From Oxyura jamaicensis (taxonomy: Eukaryota; Chordata; Aves; Anseriformes; Anatidae): a DNA stretch of 64,000 bases. The notes beneath the pieces are model-generated. The model ran no database searches, was not told the origin of the DNA, and was given only the letters and a program-made list of their open reading frames with translations. How positions within the stretch are numbered: the stretch's first letter is position 1; each line of letters starts with the position of its first letter. Shown here one piece after another: positions 33,678 through 46,650 of the stretch. The translations under genes and the position numbers were made by a program. The DNA is taken from NCBI RefSeq assembly GCF_011077185.1, contig NC_048926.1, positions 38,163,749-38,227,748 of the forward strand, given 5' to 3'.

Positions 33678-36600
33678 TCTGTGAATTATGACTGGAAATT
33701 TTTTTCATTTTGGGTTGGTAAAAAGCATGACAGCACTGAGTAAAATAAAAGGTGTTAAAATATTGAATATTAAACAAAAAACAATGACAAAATTGCAGGT
33801 GTGGAATCCTAGACTTGATGCATCCCGAGAGATATGTGGACTTTTAAAAGTAGATGGTTCTCTGTTTTGGGTGTCCTAGCAAGACAGCCTATTTCACCCA
33901 GTAATATCTTCATTCCGTGAAGCTTTATATAATTTCTGAAAGAGTTCCACCAGACTTATATTGCAGTTTTTCTCACAAACTATTAAAACTGAAAATCTAA
34001 AACACCCTACCTTGAGAAAACATCTTACAAAACAGATTAGTGTTGATTTAACATGACAAATCTGTCCCAGGAAATTAAAAAAAAATCTTATTCCATTGGA
34101 ATCACCAATCCATTCAAAATTTTTATGTTAATCCAATCTTTTCACAGAAAAGCTGTTACAAAACAGTGCAGGGCCCTTGACAGATTATTTTTTTTGTGTA
34201 AAATGTTACAGCGCGGGCCCCCCCCCCCCTTTTTTGTTTTGTTTTGTTTTGTTTTGTTTTGTTTTCCAATGCAGTAAGAATTGGTGCCCACTGGAGGGCA
34301 CAAAGAAAGTCCTATAAATGCATGTGAAATGATACGTAAAGTTTAAATGGGTTGCTCTGTTTTAGCAGAGAAGTTTGACTGTCATTAACTTGTGGCGTTC
34401 AGGTCTTGTGGTCCGTTCATACTGTGGCTAGTTGCACAAGAGACTGGAAAAGTAATTTCTCATGTGGTAAACTTGAGCTTTATTTGCTGATAGAGATCAA
34501 AGTAATAATACTGTTCCGATCATTGCATTATCATCCTTCTGTCTTTCCAACTCTCTTCATGCAACTCTACCAGTATCTTTCAGAAAGTATGCTTACAAAA
34601 TCTCAGAGGATATATAAGTTTTACTTAAAGCCTTGAAAGCTTTAATTTGCTAGAATACATATAAATATATAAATATAAATATATGGATATTACATGACTG
34701 CTTTTTAGCAATGCCGCATTCATAGGTGGGGTAAATGTAACATACTTGAGGAAAAATAATTTTAAATAGAGATTAATTTGATTTCTTATTTACAAAGAAA
34801 TTGGTTCATTAGAAGAATCATACAGTCCTAACTTCCTAGGGAAGTTTTTCATCTATCCATTTCAAGGTGAATGTGATGAATACCTTTCTGTAAGATGAAA
34901 AGGAATCCCACATTTGCATACTGAGAAAACCTCTGTAAGATTATCCAGCCTTTCTCTGTGCTAAGACAAAATGACTGAGAATATTCTCAGGAACTTTGAC
35001 AGTTTAACATTAAATGATTTGTATCTTGAAACCTTTCCTTCATACTTGTAAAGCTTGCAGTCCACCTGACATCACCCTTAGAGTATCATTCCGATCCTGC
35101 AACTAATTCCTATTCCTTTTCTCAGATTTATTCTATTACCTTAAATTAATTATGTTCCACTACTTGTAAAGGATAATTTCAGTTCTATGACAGTAATTGC
35201 AAGTATCAAGTGCTCATAAGTTTTGTTTGTTTGCTTTTTTTTTTTTTTGTTATTTTTTTTTGTTCTTTTCTTTGTTTTCCCCACTATTTGACACTTGTTT
35301 AGTCAAGCTATAAATAATTAGATGGTCAAACTTTCATTGTAATTCTCCTCTTGCTTTCTTGATAATCTTCAATCAGGTCTTCTCAAAATTGTTTTCATAA
35401 AGCCAATACATACCTAAAAATACCTGTAACTAGAGAGCTAGAGCCACTACAAGGTAATTAGAATGCCTTGGATTCCATGGAATCTGCATATGTTTTTATA
35501 TTTGGTAAGAAGTTCAATAGATTTACTGTCCCACCAAAAAAAAATTTAAGGCCAATTCAACCTGTTTTCCAGTAGATTTTTGTCATACAGCTGGAAGTGA
35601 TGCTGGAAATGCTGCCAAAATTATGTTTATCACTCTTGTTTTATGACTGGTTTGCAGAATCTTCAATTAGTTAAATGTTAACAAGTCAGGCTGAAGATTT
35701 CTTTAGTAAGAAATCATATTTTCTTCTGGATGATCTGTCACAAGAGAAATAGGTAGTGCCACTCAGGTTAAAAACAGACTGTCAGCTCTTGAAAGAACAG
35801 TAGGACTTCCATCTTTAAGATTTGGACAAGAAAGGATTTAGACAGTGGGATACCATTTGTAACTGAGAGTCATGTTTTCAGATTCATGGGGAAAGCATGC
35901 TTTCACATACACTGAAAGCAGAACATATAAAAAAATCTCAGTTTGATGATAGTTATTAGAGACTTGGCAGCTGAGCCACCAGTACTGAATGTAACTGGCA
36001 TCCTGGGGAAAAAATGATAACGTGACCGTATAATTAAGGCACACACACGAGGGATGAATTAAGAGTGCATATCCGTTTTTAATTCTGACACTTCTTAACT
36101 TTTCTGTGCCTTACTCTGCAGTCTTAATTTTCCTTTATGTGGTTGTGCCTGTAATTAATAAATATGCTTAATGAGTCCAAGGCTGGCGTCCTTCCCTTAG
36201 CAGTTGTCAGAAGAGCTCCCTGACTTTCTATTTGCCACCTATCACTTCTGTTTGTACTAAGCAATTATGTAACAAAAAATGTCTTAACATAGTTAAGGCT
36301 TGCTTTTACCTTTGATAACTACAGCATTTACCTTAGTTTCTATAGCAGTAATACAGAACTATTGGGAAGCACTTTATGTTTAGAGAGCACTTTTTCACTT
36401 TGTCTCAAAAAGGCACTGGAAAACTTCTCTAAAGACTGAGGAAAGAAAAGAATTTGAATTATTCTGTAGTTTGCACAGCACTATCTCATCCAACATAAAT
36501 GATTTTCTCAAAAATATAGAGACTCAATTTCAACACCTTCACTGAAATTTGGACGCATTTCTAGAATAGATTCTTCTGCAGCTTAAGAACATAAGAACGT

Positions 36601-37149
36601 AACACCTGGAAGCGGTTGCTTGCTTTGTCGTCCCTCCCCCCCCACTTTTTTTTTTTTTTTTTTGGTTTGTGTGTGTGTGTTATAAATCTTAAGGGCTTTT
36701 TGCCATCTGTTTAAAAAATATCTTGAGTGTATTCAGAATTATTTCTGTGATCTTCTGTTTTAGAATAGTGATCTTTCTCATTCATTCTATTCTTCAGCCA
36801 ATATCAAGCCATGGCAGAGCATCTATGAATTTGCAAGCAATATTATGTGCCTCCACTAAGTAAGAAATAAACACACAGCATTATAGGCAAGTGTGTACAA
36901 TACCATCCTTCAAAAAAATTTACCATCTTTAGAGAAAAAAGTGAAAATAACACAATATGTATTTAGTATTTGGGCATACTCACTTTTTTATTTTTTATTT
37001 TTGAATAGAAAATGGATGCGGTTTCTCATCATGGTGGGAAAGAGCTTATCGTGGAGAAGAAATACTGTCCATTATTAAAATAAAGCATGTAACTGACAAC
37101 ATTTATTTCACCTATATTATAGTATACTGTTATACAAGAGGGACATATA
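33678..37149. other. AT-rich unique DNA
   Basis: No gene was recognised. It contains C12 plus (TTTTG)n at 34218-34265, mixed T/G tracts near 35220-35275, and C8 with T18 near 36632-36663 followed by (GT)n. The open frames here have no family motif. Confidence 0.6.
34218..34265. repeat. C12 plus (TTTTG)n compound repeat
   Basis: Twelve C are followed by T6G and then about six TTTTG units. The same pentamer occurs at 42226-42282. Confidence 0.92.
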
Positions 37150-37588
37150 ACTACTGGATTGAGTTCAAAGGAGCGCTATGTAGATGATTAGAAGACAGGA
37201 GCACCAGTTGTATGAGGACAGGCTGAAACAACTGGGATTGTTTAGCCTGGAAAAGAGAAGACTAACCTCATTAATGTATATAAATATCTGAGGGAAGGGT
37301 GTTGAGAGGATGAAGCTGGTCTCTTTTCAGTTGTGCCCAGCAACAGGATGAGAGGCAACATGCACAAACTGAAGCACAGGAGATTCCAGCTCAATATGAG
37401 AGGGTGACAGAGCACTGGAACACATTGCCCAGAGAGGTTGTGGAGTCTCCTTCTCTGGAGATATTCAAAACCCACCTGGATGTCATCCTGTACAATGTGC
37501 TCTAGGCGATCTTGCTCAGCAGGGTGGTTGGATTAGATGATCTTCAGAGGTCCCTTCCAACCTCAGCCATTCTGTGATTATGTGATAT
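37150..37588 (+). mobile_element. CR1 LINE, 3' fragment
   Basis: C-terminal ORF2 and 3' UTR on the + strand: CTGGGATTGTTTAGCCTGGA, GAGCACTGGAACACATTGCC and GGTCCCTTCCAACCTCAGCC, ending with ATTCTGTGATTATGTGAT. It is 5'-truncated near 37150. Frames are broken. Confidence 0.93.
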
Positions 37589-40500
37589 AGAAAGTTAGTT
37601 GATTTTTTTTTTTTTTTTTTTTTAATTGCCTTAGCTTTGTTGTTGAGGATACAATACTGAAATTGTGCCACTCATGAAAACTGACACTCATCTTTAAAGG
37701 TATTGTTACAGAACCATCTCCTATATAATCAGTGTTTTAAATTTATAATCAATATTATTAAAGCATTTACAAGACTTTAAAATGATCCTTAAAGAAGAAT
37801 CAGAGAAAACCTCCACTACATTGGGCTGAAATAATGATTAATGTCAAAAAATGAAACTCCAGGATGGACCTATAAATTTCAGACTTTGATATGCACATCT
37901 ACACTTGTGGAGAGATATGACCATACATTCAAATTACTCCTTTATTCACAATATGTTTTCAATTATGGCTTTCAACAAGCATTTTCCTCATTCAGTCTGA
38001 AATAACTGAAAGGATGGCACCGTTTCAGTACCCTTGCAAACATAAAATATAGTGCCTAGTAATTCCCTCGTGTAAGGAGAGGCAGGCTAGAGTTATTTGA
38101 TTTTGCAAGGTGCAAACTAATCAAAGAACACCCTAACTCCTTGCAAATGTACTGTGTGGAACTCCCTTTGCTTGATGGGAATTAAAGACATTTGTATCAC
38201 GTCTCCAACTGCTCAAATACCTTGACTTTACTAGTTAATATTTTCTAGTCCACAGACTCTTCAAAATGGAAAAGCTGTCGGTTTGCTTTAGCAAGATCCA
38301 AGCTGATTTTATCTCTTATAGTTAGAAATCCTTGTTACTGTTATCAGGGAAATTTGGAATTTCAAGTATGACAGAAGAAGCCGTGGAAAATGATTTAAAG
38401 TGAATTTATTACTTAGTTTAAAAGGGAGTTATAAATTTCTGTAAGAAGATTAATACTCTCCTCATTAACTTTCTGGTTGTGATTTCAAAGACCATGAGCT
38501 CTGTCTCATTGAGAATACAAGCAGTCAAATTTAAGAGAAAAAAAAAAATATCTCAAAATACTGCATGGGGTTAATAAAACCTATTATGACATTTTGGACT
38601 GGATTGGGGTTGGGGGAAAGATGTGGAATTCATAACAGATTAATTCTGTAGCACAGATAACCACTTCCCAATTTAACATCTCAATTAAGTTGCACTGTAT
38701 GTGGTTAGAGTTTGTGAATACCGATGATGAGATCTGATTAACTTTAGCCTAGCTGCAGTGCAACATTGTGTTAGATATGAGATTCAAAACAGAAATACCC
38801 TTAGAACTCAAGGTTTTATTTTCAGAATATGCTGTCCCTTTATCCCCAATTTTTGATTACTAATACTATCACAGTTTTGAAATTTCTAATGAAAGGTCTA
38901 TGTGACTGGAAGGCATGTTAATGGAAGAGCTCACATTGAAGTCAGCCATTTTAAAATGGGAAATGGGCATATGTTTCTCTAAAATGAATTGGGTTACAAA
39001 CACTTTCAGATGACGGATTTGTCTACAAAAGTGTTTGACATCAATTGCTGAATATACTTATGGCATCCTGTGGCCGAGAGGCATGACTTACTATGATGAT
39101 CATCTGTCTAGCAAGCTCTGGCAGTTACAAGTTGACAATGGCATCATACAAGTAAAACAATCTGCTAATACAGACTCTTTGTTACACTGGTAGAATAACT
39201 TGATAATGTGCAGATAGCATCTGATCCTCTACAGTCAGTTATAGTCCTGCCTTTGAAGAAAGCTTTAACAGGGAATGCACTGAACTCCTATATAACCAAT
39301 GATAAGAACAGGAAAAAAAATATGGAGAACTTTAATGAAAAGCATATAAAATAAAACCAAAATGAGATTAATGCTTTTTGACAGTTTATGATATCTTAAC
39401 TGGTGTTAAATACCTCCAGATAGTCTTTTGCATGAGTTACACTTTTTTTTTTTTTTTTTTTTTTTTTTCTCTATTTATCTTTTTATTCAATTTACTTACA
39501 TTGAGCTCTGAACAATTTAAATTCTCTGACGTTCTCCCTTCCCAGGTTTTTATTATAGGAACCTATTATAAAGTTATATATTGCTCCATTCTCATAGAGA
39601 TGAGAATCTCATAGAGATGAGAATTCAGTTTAAGTATTATCCAATGTTAGGTTTACTTGGCTACATGCAAACCATTGCCACCTCACTCTTCTTTGAGTCA
39701 ACTTAGACTCAATGGGTGACTCCCATTTGGAGACTCTGTAAGAACACAGGTATATGAAGAGACCTGAGCATATCTGTGTGTTTATATATCAAAATGAAAT
39801 GTCCTTTAAGAGACTTGTGAGTGAGGGATAGGCAGCTAATGAAAAATGGTTACAGTGAAAGACTAAGGCCATTTCTCATTCATGATCACCTACTCCCATT
39901 GAATTCAGTAGGAGGCTTTTCAAATGGGAAGCTGTAGGCACGTAGCTAAGTGAGTTGAGCAAGGTGATACAGAAAATACATGGCATGTCAGAGTGTCTCC
40001 CTACCTGTGGGTTAAAGTTTTCCAAACACAGTACCATGCTTCCTCTATGTCATCTTGGTTTTCCCGAATCAGCAAGAGGCTATCCGCGAAGTGACACTGA
40101 TGAAATCAATGGAGTTCCACAGACATGAAATTATAAAGAAACTAATTGTAGGAGATGGTAAAGTCACATATTTTCTTTCTTCCTCCCTACATGTGAAGCA
40201 ATAAAGCAACAATGTGGGTTATTATAACTGTTGTACATGAAATCCTGTATATTACTACCATTAGCAAAATATGGGTGTCTTAAAATAATTAAATTTCAAT
40301 AATGAAAACACCATTACCACCAAAAGCAAAAAGCAAAAACAAACAAGCAAAAGTCTCACCCATGCAAACAAAGGCTGCAATATTTTTTTTACACTAATTT
40401 TAAGTAAAAACTGTAGTTAGAGTAGCATGTCTAACCTCACATCTCCATTTGTGTCCGTATTGCAAACATTGTTAAAGTCAGGCTACATATAAAAATGAGA

Positions 40501-40752
40501 GGTGTCAGCTACCTCAGGTGACAATTTTAATGATATAAAAATATCATACAGAACATCATATTTCAATCATATCAAACAGAAAGTAATTATAAAAATTAAT
40601 GAAGATTATTTTAAATAGGAGTTGAGGGTAACAGCATGGTCCTACTAAAATCATCTGGTGATTTGCCCTGGGTAAAAAGCTCATGTTTTCCACTGTGAAG
40701 GCACATCAAATATATGGGACAGACAACATAGGCCATCACAAATGTCAGGACT
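37589..40752. other. AT-rich unique DNA
   Basis: No gene was recognised. T21 lies at 37603-37623, T26 at 39443-39468, and a 17-bp tandem duplication at 39591-39624. Confidence 0.6.
39591..39624. repeat. 17-bp perfect tandem duplication
   Basis: CTCATAGAGATGAGAAT occurs twice in direct succession (39591-39607 and 39608-39624). Confidence 0.95.
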
Positions 40753-41690
40753 ATCATAGAATCATAGAATAATTAAGGTTGGAAAAGACATCCAAGATCA
40801 TCTGGTCCAACCATCCCCCTATCACCAATACCGCCCACTAAATCATGTCCTAAGCAACAGGTCCAAACTTTCCTTAAACACCCCCAGGGATGGTGACTTC
40901 ACCACCTCCCTGGGCAATCTATTCCAATGCCTAACTACTCTTTCTGGAAAAAAAAGTCTCCTAATTTACATCTCAAACCCACTCCGGTGCAACTTGAGGC
41001 CATTTCCTCTAGTCCTATAGATAGTCCTCTAGTCCTAGATAACTAGTCCTATTGTTAGGTATCTATGAAAATAGGTTCAACCCCAGCTCCCCACAACTTC
41101 CTGTCAGGTAGTTGAAGAGAAGAATAAGGTCTCCCCTGAGCCTTCTCTTCTCCAGAATAAACAACCCCTGTTCCATCAGCCACTCCTCATAAGACTTATG
41201 TTCCAGGCCTTAACCAGCTTCATAGCCCTTCTCTGGACCTGCTCCAGGGCCTCAATGTCTTTCTTCCTGTGAGTGACCCAAAACTGTACACAGTACTCGA
41301 GGTGCAGCCACTTCAGAGCAGAGTACAGGGGGACCACCAACTCCCTGGTCCTGCTGGCTACACTATTCCTGATACAAGCCAGGATGCTGTTAGCCTTCTT
41401 GGTCACCTGAGCACACTGCTGGCTCATGTTCATGTGAGCATTAAACAACACCCCTAGATCCTTTTCTTCTGCACAGCTTTCCAGCCACTCTGCCCCAGGC
41501 CTGTAGGGTTACATGGGGTTGTTGTGGCCAAAGTGAAGGACCCATCACTTAGCCATGTTGAATCTCATCCCATTGGCCTCTGCTCATTGATTCAACCTGT
41601 CCAGGTCTCTGCAGGGCCTTCCTACCCTCTGGCAGATGTACACTTCCCCCCAGTCAGTGTCATCTGCAAACTTAATGAGGGTGCACTCAA
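40753..41690 (-). mobile_element. CR1 LINE, 5'-truncated
   Basis: The 3' tail is at 40753 (ATCATAGAATCATAGAAT on +). The body covers the 3' UTR, the ORF2 C-terminus and sequence just after RT motif C, ending abruptly at about 41690 after CTTAATGAGGGTGCACTCAA. A local duplication around CTCTAGTCCTA near 41018-41048 is specific to this copy. Confidence 0.94.
41176..41451 (-). pseudogene. CR1 ORF2 C-terminal fragment
   Basis: A 91-residue open segment with MNMSQQCAQVTKKAN, LACIRNSVASRTREL and HLEYCVQFW, the conserved block after the RT palm in CR1 ORF2. Frames break on both sides. Confidence 0.9.
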
Positions 41691-42253
41691 ATATTATTAT
41701 CATGAGAATAAGCTTTGTATTTGTCTGCATAAGTATAATATTCATTGTAAAGCTTTACATGTGTCTGTACAGAACTTATGGTATCTTTTAACAGGGTAGA
41801 TCATGACAGAGAAGGCAAATTTTTCATATAGGTCACAAATGTCTTAAGATAAAAGTATTGGCTTGAAGGAACAATATGTGTATTTTTTCATCCCCATGGC
41901 AAAGGAGACAAAAGAGATGAGATTTTTCTACAGTGTATTCATTTTGTTGGTAGTACAGAACATTTTGAAACATTCATCTTGACATTTCCATCTTCCACTC
42001 CACCTGGAAGCAAGGAGATCATTTTATATTGCATCTAGTTGTCTTTTGCATCAGAATAGTTTTCTACCTCTTTCATGTAATGCCTTAATGGGTTTCAATT
42101 GTAATCTTTTTTATGTAGTTGAATGCATTTGATCTCCAACAAATTTATCACTCAGCACCTCTGATTAAAAAAAATAAAATCTGGGTGCCTTTGAAGAATT
42201 GTTCTGATTTGCTGGAGAGTAAATGGATTTTTTATTTTATTTTATTTTATTTG

Positions 42254-42286
<33 letters not shown>

Positions 42287-45200
42287 TTAAAGCTCTAGCA
42301 GTTTCCTGCTATATGCATGTGTGCATGTGTAAGTGCACAGGGGAAGGGAACTTTATATTTATTACACCAGGAGATCTCACTTGTTAGGATACAAAAATAG
42401 CTTGGAAAGACTTAGTGTTTAATGAGCTATACTTTTCCTACTTTTCTACTAATGTATTAAAATTATTTCACAGTATACAATCCACAAGTTCTAGATAGAA
42501 ATTCACCTGATTATTGTGCCAGAAATGGTCAGAAGACTAATTAGCTCTATTAACTTGTCTAATCCAGGAGGATATGAGAGGTGAAGGAAGATGGGTATGT
42601 GAGGGGGAGTTCTTATACATATTTTTTTCCTCTCACATTTTAATATTTTCCATTTATATATATTAAAAATATAAATCCTTGCAAAAGAAAATGAAATACC
42701 TGCAGATTTAATTTCAGTGACTCTGTATTTTACAATCTCATTTTCACTTGTGACCAGCACCTGAGTTATAGTGAAAGATAGGTGACTGACATTTTTTTTG
42801 AAAAATCTGTATAGTGTAATGAATACACAGATACCTGAGGTAGCTCTAATTAAACTTGTTTACACACAGAGACAACATAGCCATACATGCATTGCTTTAA
42901 TATGACCAAACTGACATTCATTTAGGGATTTCAGAGGCAAACCTTACTTAAATGTAAATGGCCAGTCACTCCTGTCAATTTTTTAAAAGCTGCTTTTGGA
43001 AACCCTAACAACTATCACAAACTCCTGGGTTTACATCTAGTAGCAAGATAATCAGCATATTGAAACATCAGCTGTGTTTTAGTCACAGTTGGACTGGGAC
43101 ATTCATCAGACACAGGGAGAGTTCCACCATTGAAACTATACAACAAGCTAGATATGACATTCCTTGAAAATACTGAATATATCTTATTATTATTATTATT
43201 TTCAGTACAGAAAACATTTTCTCACCTTCTTTTTCTGACAATTTGGAACAGCAAGCAGGAATGTGTAGTTGTTGAGGAAGAAGTTGTTATAGTTGGAATA
43301 TGCTGCTGATCCAGAAAACAAGTCAGTTAATGTGAGGGGTAAATATAGATGACATCTCAGCAGCCTATTCTGCACTCAGTACTCAAACTTATGGCTTGTG
43401 GGCAGCATGAACTATTCTGGAAATTCTCAGCTCACATTCCTTAGTTCATTCACTAAACAACACACAAAGTAGCATCATCCCTTTGTTACAGCACAGTGCA
43501 ACTGAATCACCCATGTGATTCAAATCCAGTTATGTGAAAGATGGAGCCATTGCAACACATACTTATTTCCAGTGCAGGTGGAAGCAGTTTTGAGGCTCAG
43601 CAGCACACTATAATACAAAGGCTGTATTCCCCTAAAGTACATGTGTCCAAACATACAGACTGCTTTGGCATTGTAATCGAGATTGAGTACAAAAATTATT
43701 GCAGCTTGAATACTACGCAGTGGAAAAACAACAGTGAACACGATGCTGCTTTGTTGTTCTAGGGATTGACTCTTCTTTCATGTGTCCTATTTACATCTAC
43801 CGAAGCACAAGAGCTAAAACACTGCTACAAAAATGTGAAAGTACAATTGGACCTATATAGCACTTATCTTTTCATTTAAGGGCTGCCAAGCTTATGATAA
43901 ACACGACAGAATCCTCCACAAAGGATGATTCATCATATCCTAGAAATTCAAATATTATCTCATCTAGTCCAGAAGGATGCAGACAGAGAAAAAGAATGAC
44001 TTTGTAAAAATAGATATTTGATTTATTCAAGGTCATACTCTGACTTTGAAAATACTCCACTGGCAATAACTGGAAGAACCATATCCAACCACATTGCCAC
44101 ACTTATTACGGCTTTGTGCTCAGTTGTGGCTTTCTTTAGAGGGAATTTCTATACAACTTGCTTTGCATGTGGGTAAATGACATAACTCTATGTAGGAACT
44201 ACTGGAATGTTTTTTAATTTATTTTTGAAATAAGTTTTGGATTGTGTATATATATATATTTAAAACCTGGTTCTCCTTTTCTCCTTCCTCATTTTTGAGC
44301 CATTTGCTTGGCAGTAGTTTGTGTACAAGGTATGTTAATATGTAGTCTGTGAGCTTGATGCAATTAAAGCTGTTATCTTACTCCTTCACAGGAAAAAGGA
44401 AAAGGGGGGAAAAAAAGTACTAAGAATTTGTTTCTCCCAATGTGTTTAAAAAGATTCTACAAAGTTTGTTTCTGCCATTAGCAGAAATAATTTTGCACTA
44501 CTAAAATTTTTGAAACTACTCCAAGCCTTAAAAATGTCTTGTAAAATAGTTGCTGACTATGCCTCTTTTTTCATTTGTACAGCCTTGAGGTGTGTTACTG
44601 AGGCTGTGAAGTTGGATATGTTAGGTGTAGGGTTTATGAATATGAAAAACAGTAAATTTGCATGATTGTAGTGTATGTCATTGAAATTCACTACTATTTG
44701 AGCAGAAATGATGTATCAGTGCATAAAACATTTAATTAATGAACACTATTTTTTAAAACAAAAGCTACAGTAAAAAATGAAAGAAAGAAGAAACATTTAA
44801 CTCCTAAATGCACTTCATTTTTGAGAATCTTTCAAGATCATCTCTGAAGATCTAGTGTCAACACCATTGCAACTTCAAAACTCATATCTTCTGCCTATTG
44901 CACAGTTTTAAACTTTTACTTCTAAAATCAAAACAAGGGAATGTAACCTCCCGTTTGTAGTTTCTCTTTTTAAAAATGAAAGGCTTCAAAAGGCACAAGG
45001 GCAGCAATTATGCCATCCAAACCCATCATGACAGAGTTCCAGGAATAACACTGAAACAGGCTAGAAAAAGGTAAAAGATATCAAAAGTAGACATGACGGA
45101 CATGATATTATTCTATTTTTTTCCTGCAATATTTTATGATTTCTTGAGATTAATAAAATTGACTCACTATTACCTTCCATTTGAGTATTACCTTAATACT

Positions 45201-45320
45201 CAGTTAAGGTAGGACATGCATTTTGGCCCTATAGAAATAAAATATTCAATAACAACTATGCTACATGATCATAGTAACATTTTCAGTGTAGCTTAAAACA
45301 AGTGGAATATTCTTTTGAAA
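41691..45320. other. AT-rich unique DNA
   Basis: No gene was recognised. It contains (TTTTA)n(TTTTG)n at 42226-42282, an (ATT)n at about 43184-43201 and a TA run at 44248-44259. The open frames at 43520-43762 overlap on opposite strands and show no family motif. Confidence 0.6.
42226..42282. repeat. (TTTTA)n to (TTTTG)n compound pentanucleotide
   Basis: About five TTTTA units change to about six TTTTG units in continuous 5-bp register. It is a smaller example of the unit switching seen in the array at 46651-47000. Confidence 0.93.
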
Positions 45321-45325
45321 CTGGC
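45321..45325. repeat. Left 5-bp target duplication CTGGC
   Basis: Identical to 45896-45900, directly flanking the LTR. Confidence 0.9.
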
Positions 45326-45446
45326 TGTTGTGGTTTAACCCAGCCGGCAGCTAAACTCCACACAGCCATTCGCTCACCCTCCCCCCTCTCTCTGGGATGG
45401 GGGAGAGAAATGGGAAAGTGAAGCCTGTGCGTTGAGATAAAGACAG

Positions 45447-45452
45447 TTTATT
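45447..45452 (-). promoter_or_regulatory. LTR polyadenylation signal AATAAA
   Basis: AATAAA on minus, followed at once by CTGTCTTTATCTC, in the R region of the LTR. It could terminate minus-strand transcripts crossing the locus. Confidence 0.85.
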
Positions 45453-45613
45453 AAGACAGAAAAAAAAAAATAATAATGATAATAATAATAATAGTACTAC
45501 TAATAATAATGTGTATGAAAAAAGTGATGCACGATGCAATTGCTCGCCACTTGCTGACTGATGCCCAGCCCAACCCCGAGCAGCTGCCTCCCCCCACCCC
45601 GGCTAGCCACCCC

Positions 45614-45637
45614 TATATATTGTTTAGCATGACGTCA
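45614..45637 (-). promoter_or_regulatory. LTR core promoter: CRE (TGACGTCA) and TATA (ATATATA)
   Basis: The full palindromic cyclic-AMP response element at 45630-45637 lies about 10 bp upstream of the TATA box at 45614-45620 on minus. The two related LTRs (14672-15267, 55309-56019) have the weaker TGACATCA in the same relative place. By the usual spacing, transcription would start near 45585-45590 and run leftward. Activity is not known. Confidence 0.8.
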
Positions 45638-45895
45638 GATGGTATGGAATACCCCTTTGGCTAGTTTGGGTCAGCTGTCCTGGGTCTGTCCCCTCCCAGC
45701 TCTTGTTGCACCCCCAGCCTGCCCGCTGGCAGGACAGAGCAAGGAGCTGAAAAGTCCTTGGCTTAGTGTAAGCACTGCTCTGCAACAATTAAAACATCAG
45801 CATGTTATCAGCACTCTTCTCATCCTAATCCAAAACATAACACCCTACCAACTACTAGGAGGAAAATTAACTCTGTCCTAACTGAAATCAGGACA

Positions 45896-45900
45896 CTGGC
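45896..45900. repeat. Right 5-bp target duplication CTGGC
   Basis: Identical to 45321-45325. Confidence 0.9.
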
Positions 45901-46650
45901 TTATTAGAATTTACCTTTGCTAAAAGTCTACCTTTTAATTTATTCTGGCAAAATTAATCATAAATATTTTGGAGCATGTTGGACAGAATCAACAGTAGCT
46001 GTCATACCAATTTTAGAGGAAACATATTACAACACTTATGGTAAGTTAAAAATATACTACTCTCTTCTTCAGATATGACATGCAAAATGGCTCTCTATAG
46101 GCAATTGATCTTACACCTTTCAATGTCTCTTGAACAAAAAGCTTAAGTTATGAAAACAGAAGCTACAAGCAGTCAGTGAGACTAGGATACTGGTCAACCA
46201 GGTTAGGGACCACAAAATGTACCACCATTCCTATTTCCTGTCCTACATAAAAATTCACAGCAGCCTTACAAGGTAATGATGCAATTATTTTCTTTGTCTC
46301 TACAAAATTTCAGGAAACAAGACTTCAGGTCAGAATCCAAAGATGTATTTAGGCTCAGCCGTAAGAAAGATGTGATTAAAAGAAACATGTTAAGACAGAT
46401 GAACAGGATGAATAATCCTAATTCAAACAGAATTTCAGATCTCAAAAATTTGCTAAACTATTTTATTTGTTCATATCAATGTATTCAATAAATAAATAAA
46501 TACAAAAGCCTAAGAGGTGACATCATTATTTTCTACAACTTCATGAAGAGGGGAAATGGACAGGGAGCTGCTGATCTGTTCTCCCTGGTATCCAATGTTG
46601 ACAGAAAGTATGGGAACAGCAAAATGCTGCTCCAAGGGAGGTTCAGACAA
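45901..46650. other. AT-rich unique DNA
   Basis: Nothing was recognised. The frame at 46276-46491 is rich in Arg/Lys/Asn, as expected from AT-rich DNA. Confidence 0.55.

Larger units (their letters stand above)
45326..45895 (-). mobile_element. Solo LTR (570 bp), avian ERVL-like, perfect 5-bp target duplication
   Basis: On minus it begins TGTCCTGATTTCAGTTAGGA and ends GGTTAAACCACAACA. It is flanked by CTGGC on both sides. On minus, in order, it has the palindromic CRE TGACGTCA (45637-45630), a TATA box ATATATA (45620-45614) and AATAAA (45452-45447), followed by CTGTCTTTATCTCAAC, so the orientation is certain. An A-rich ATA/ATG tract at about 45461-45510 separates TATA and poly-A signal. A 5-bp duplication fits ERVL-class integration; class assignment is inference from this and from recall of similar bird LTRs. 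No internal viral genes are present: the provirus was lost by LTR-LTR recombination. Confidence 0.95.
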
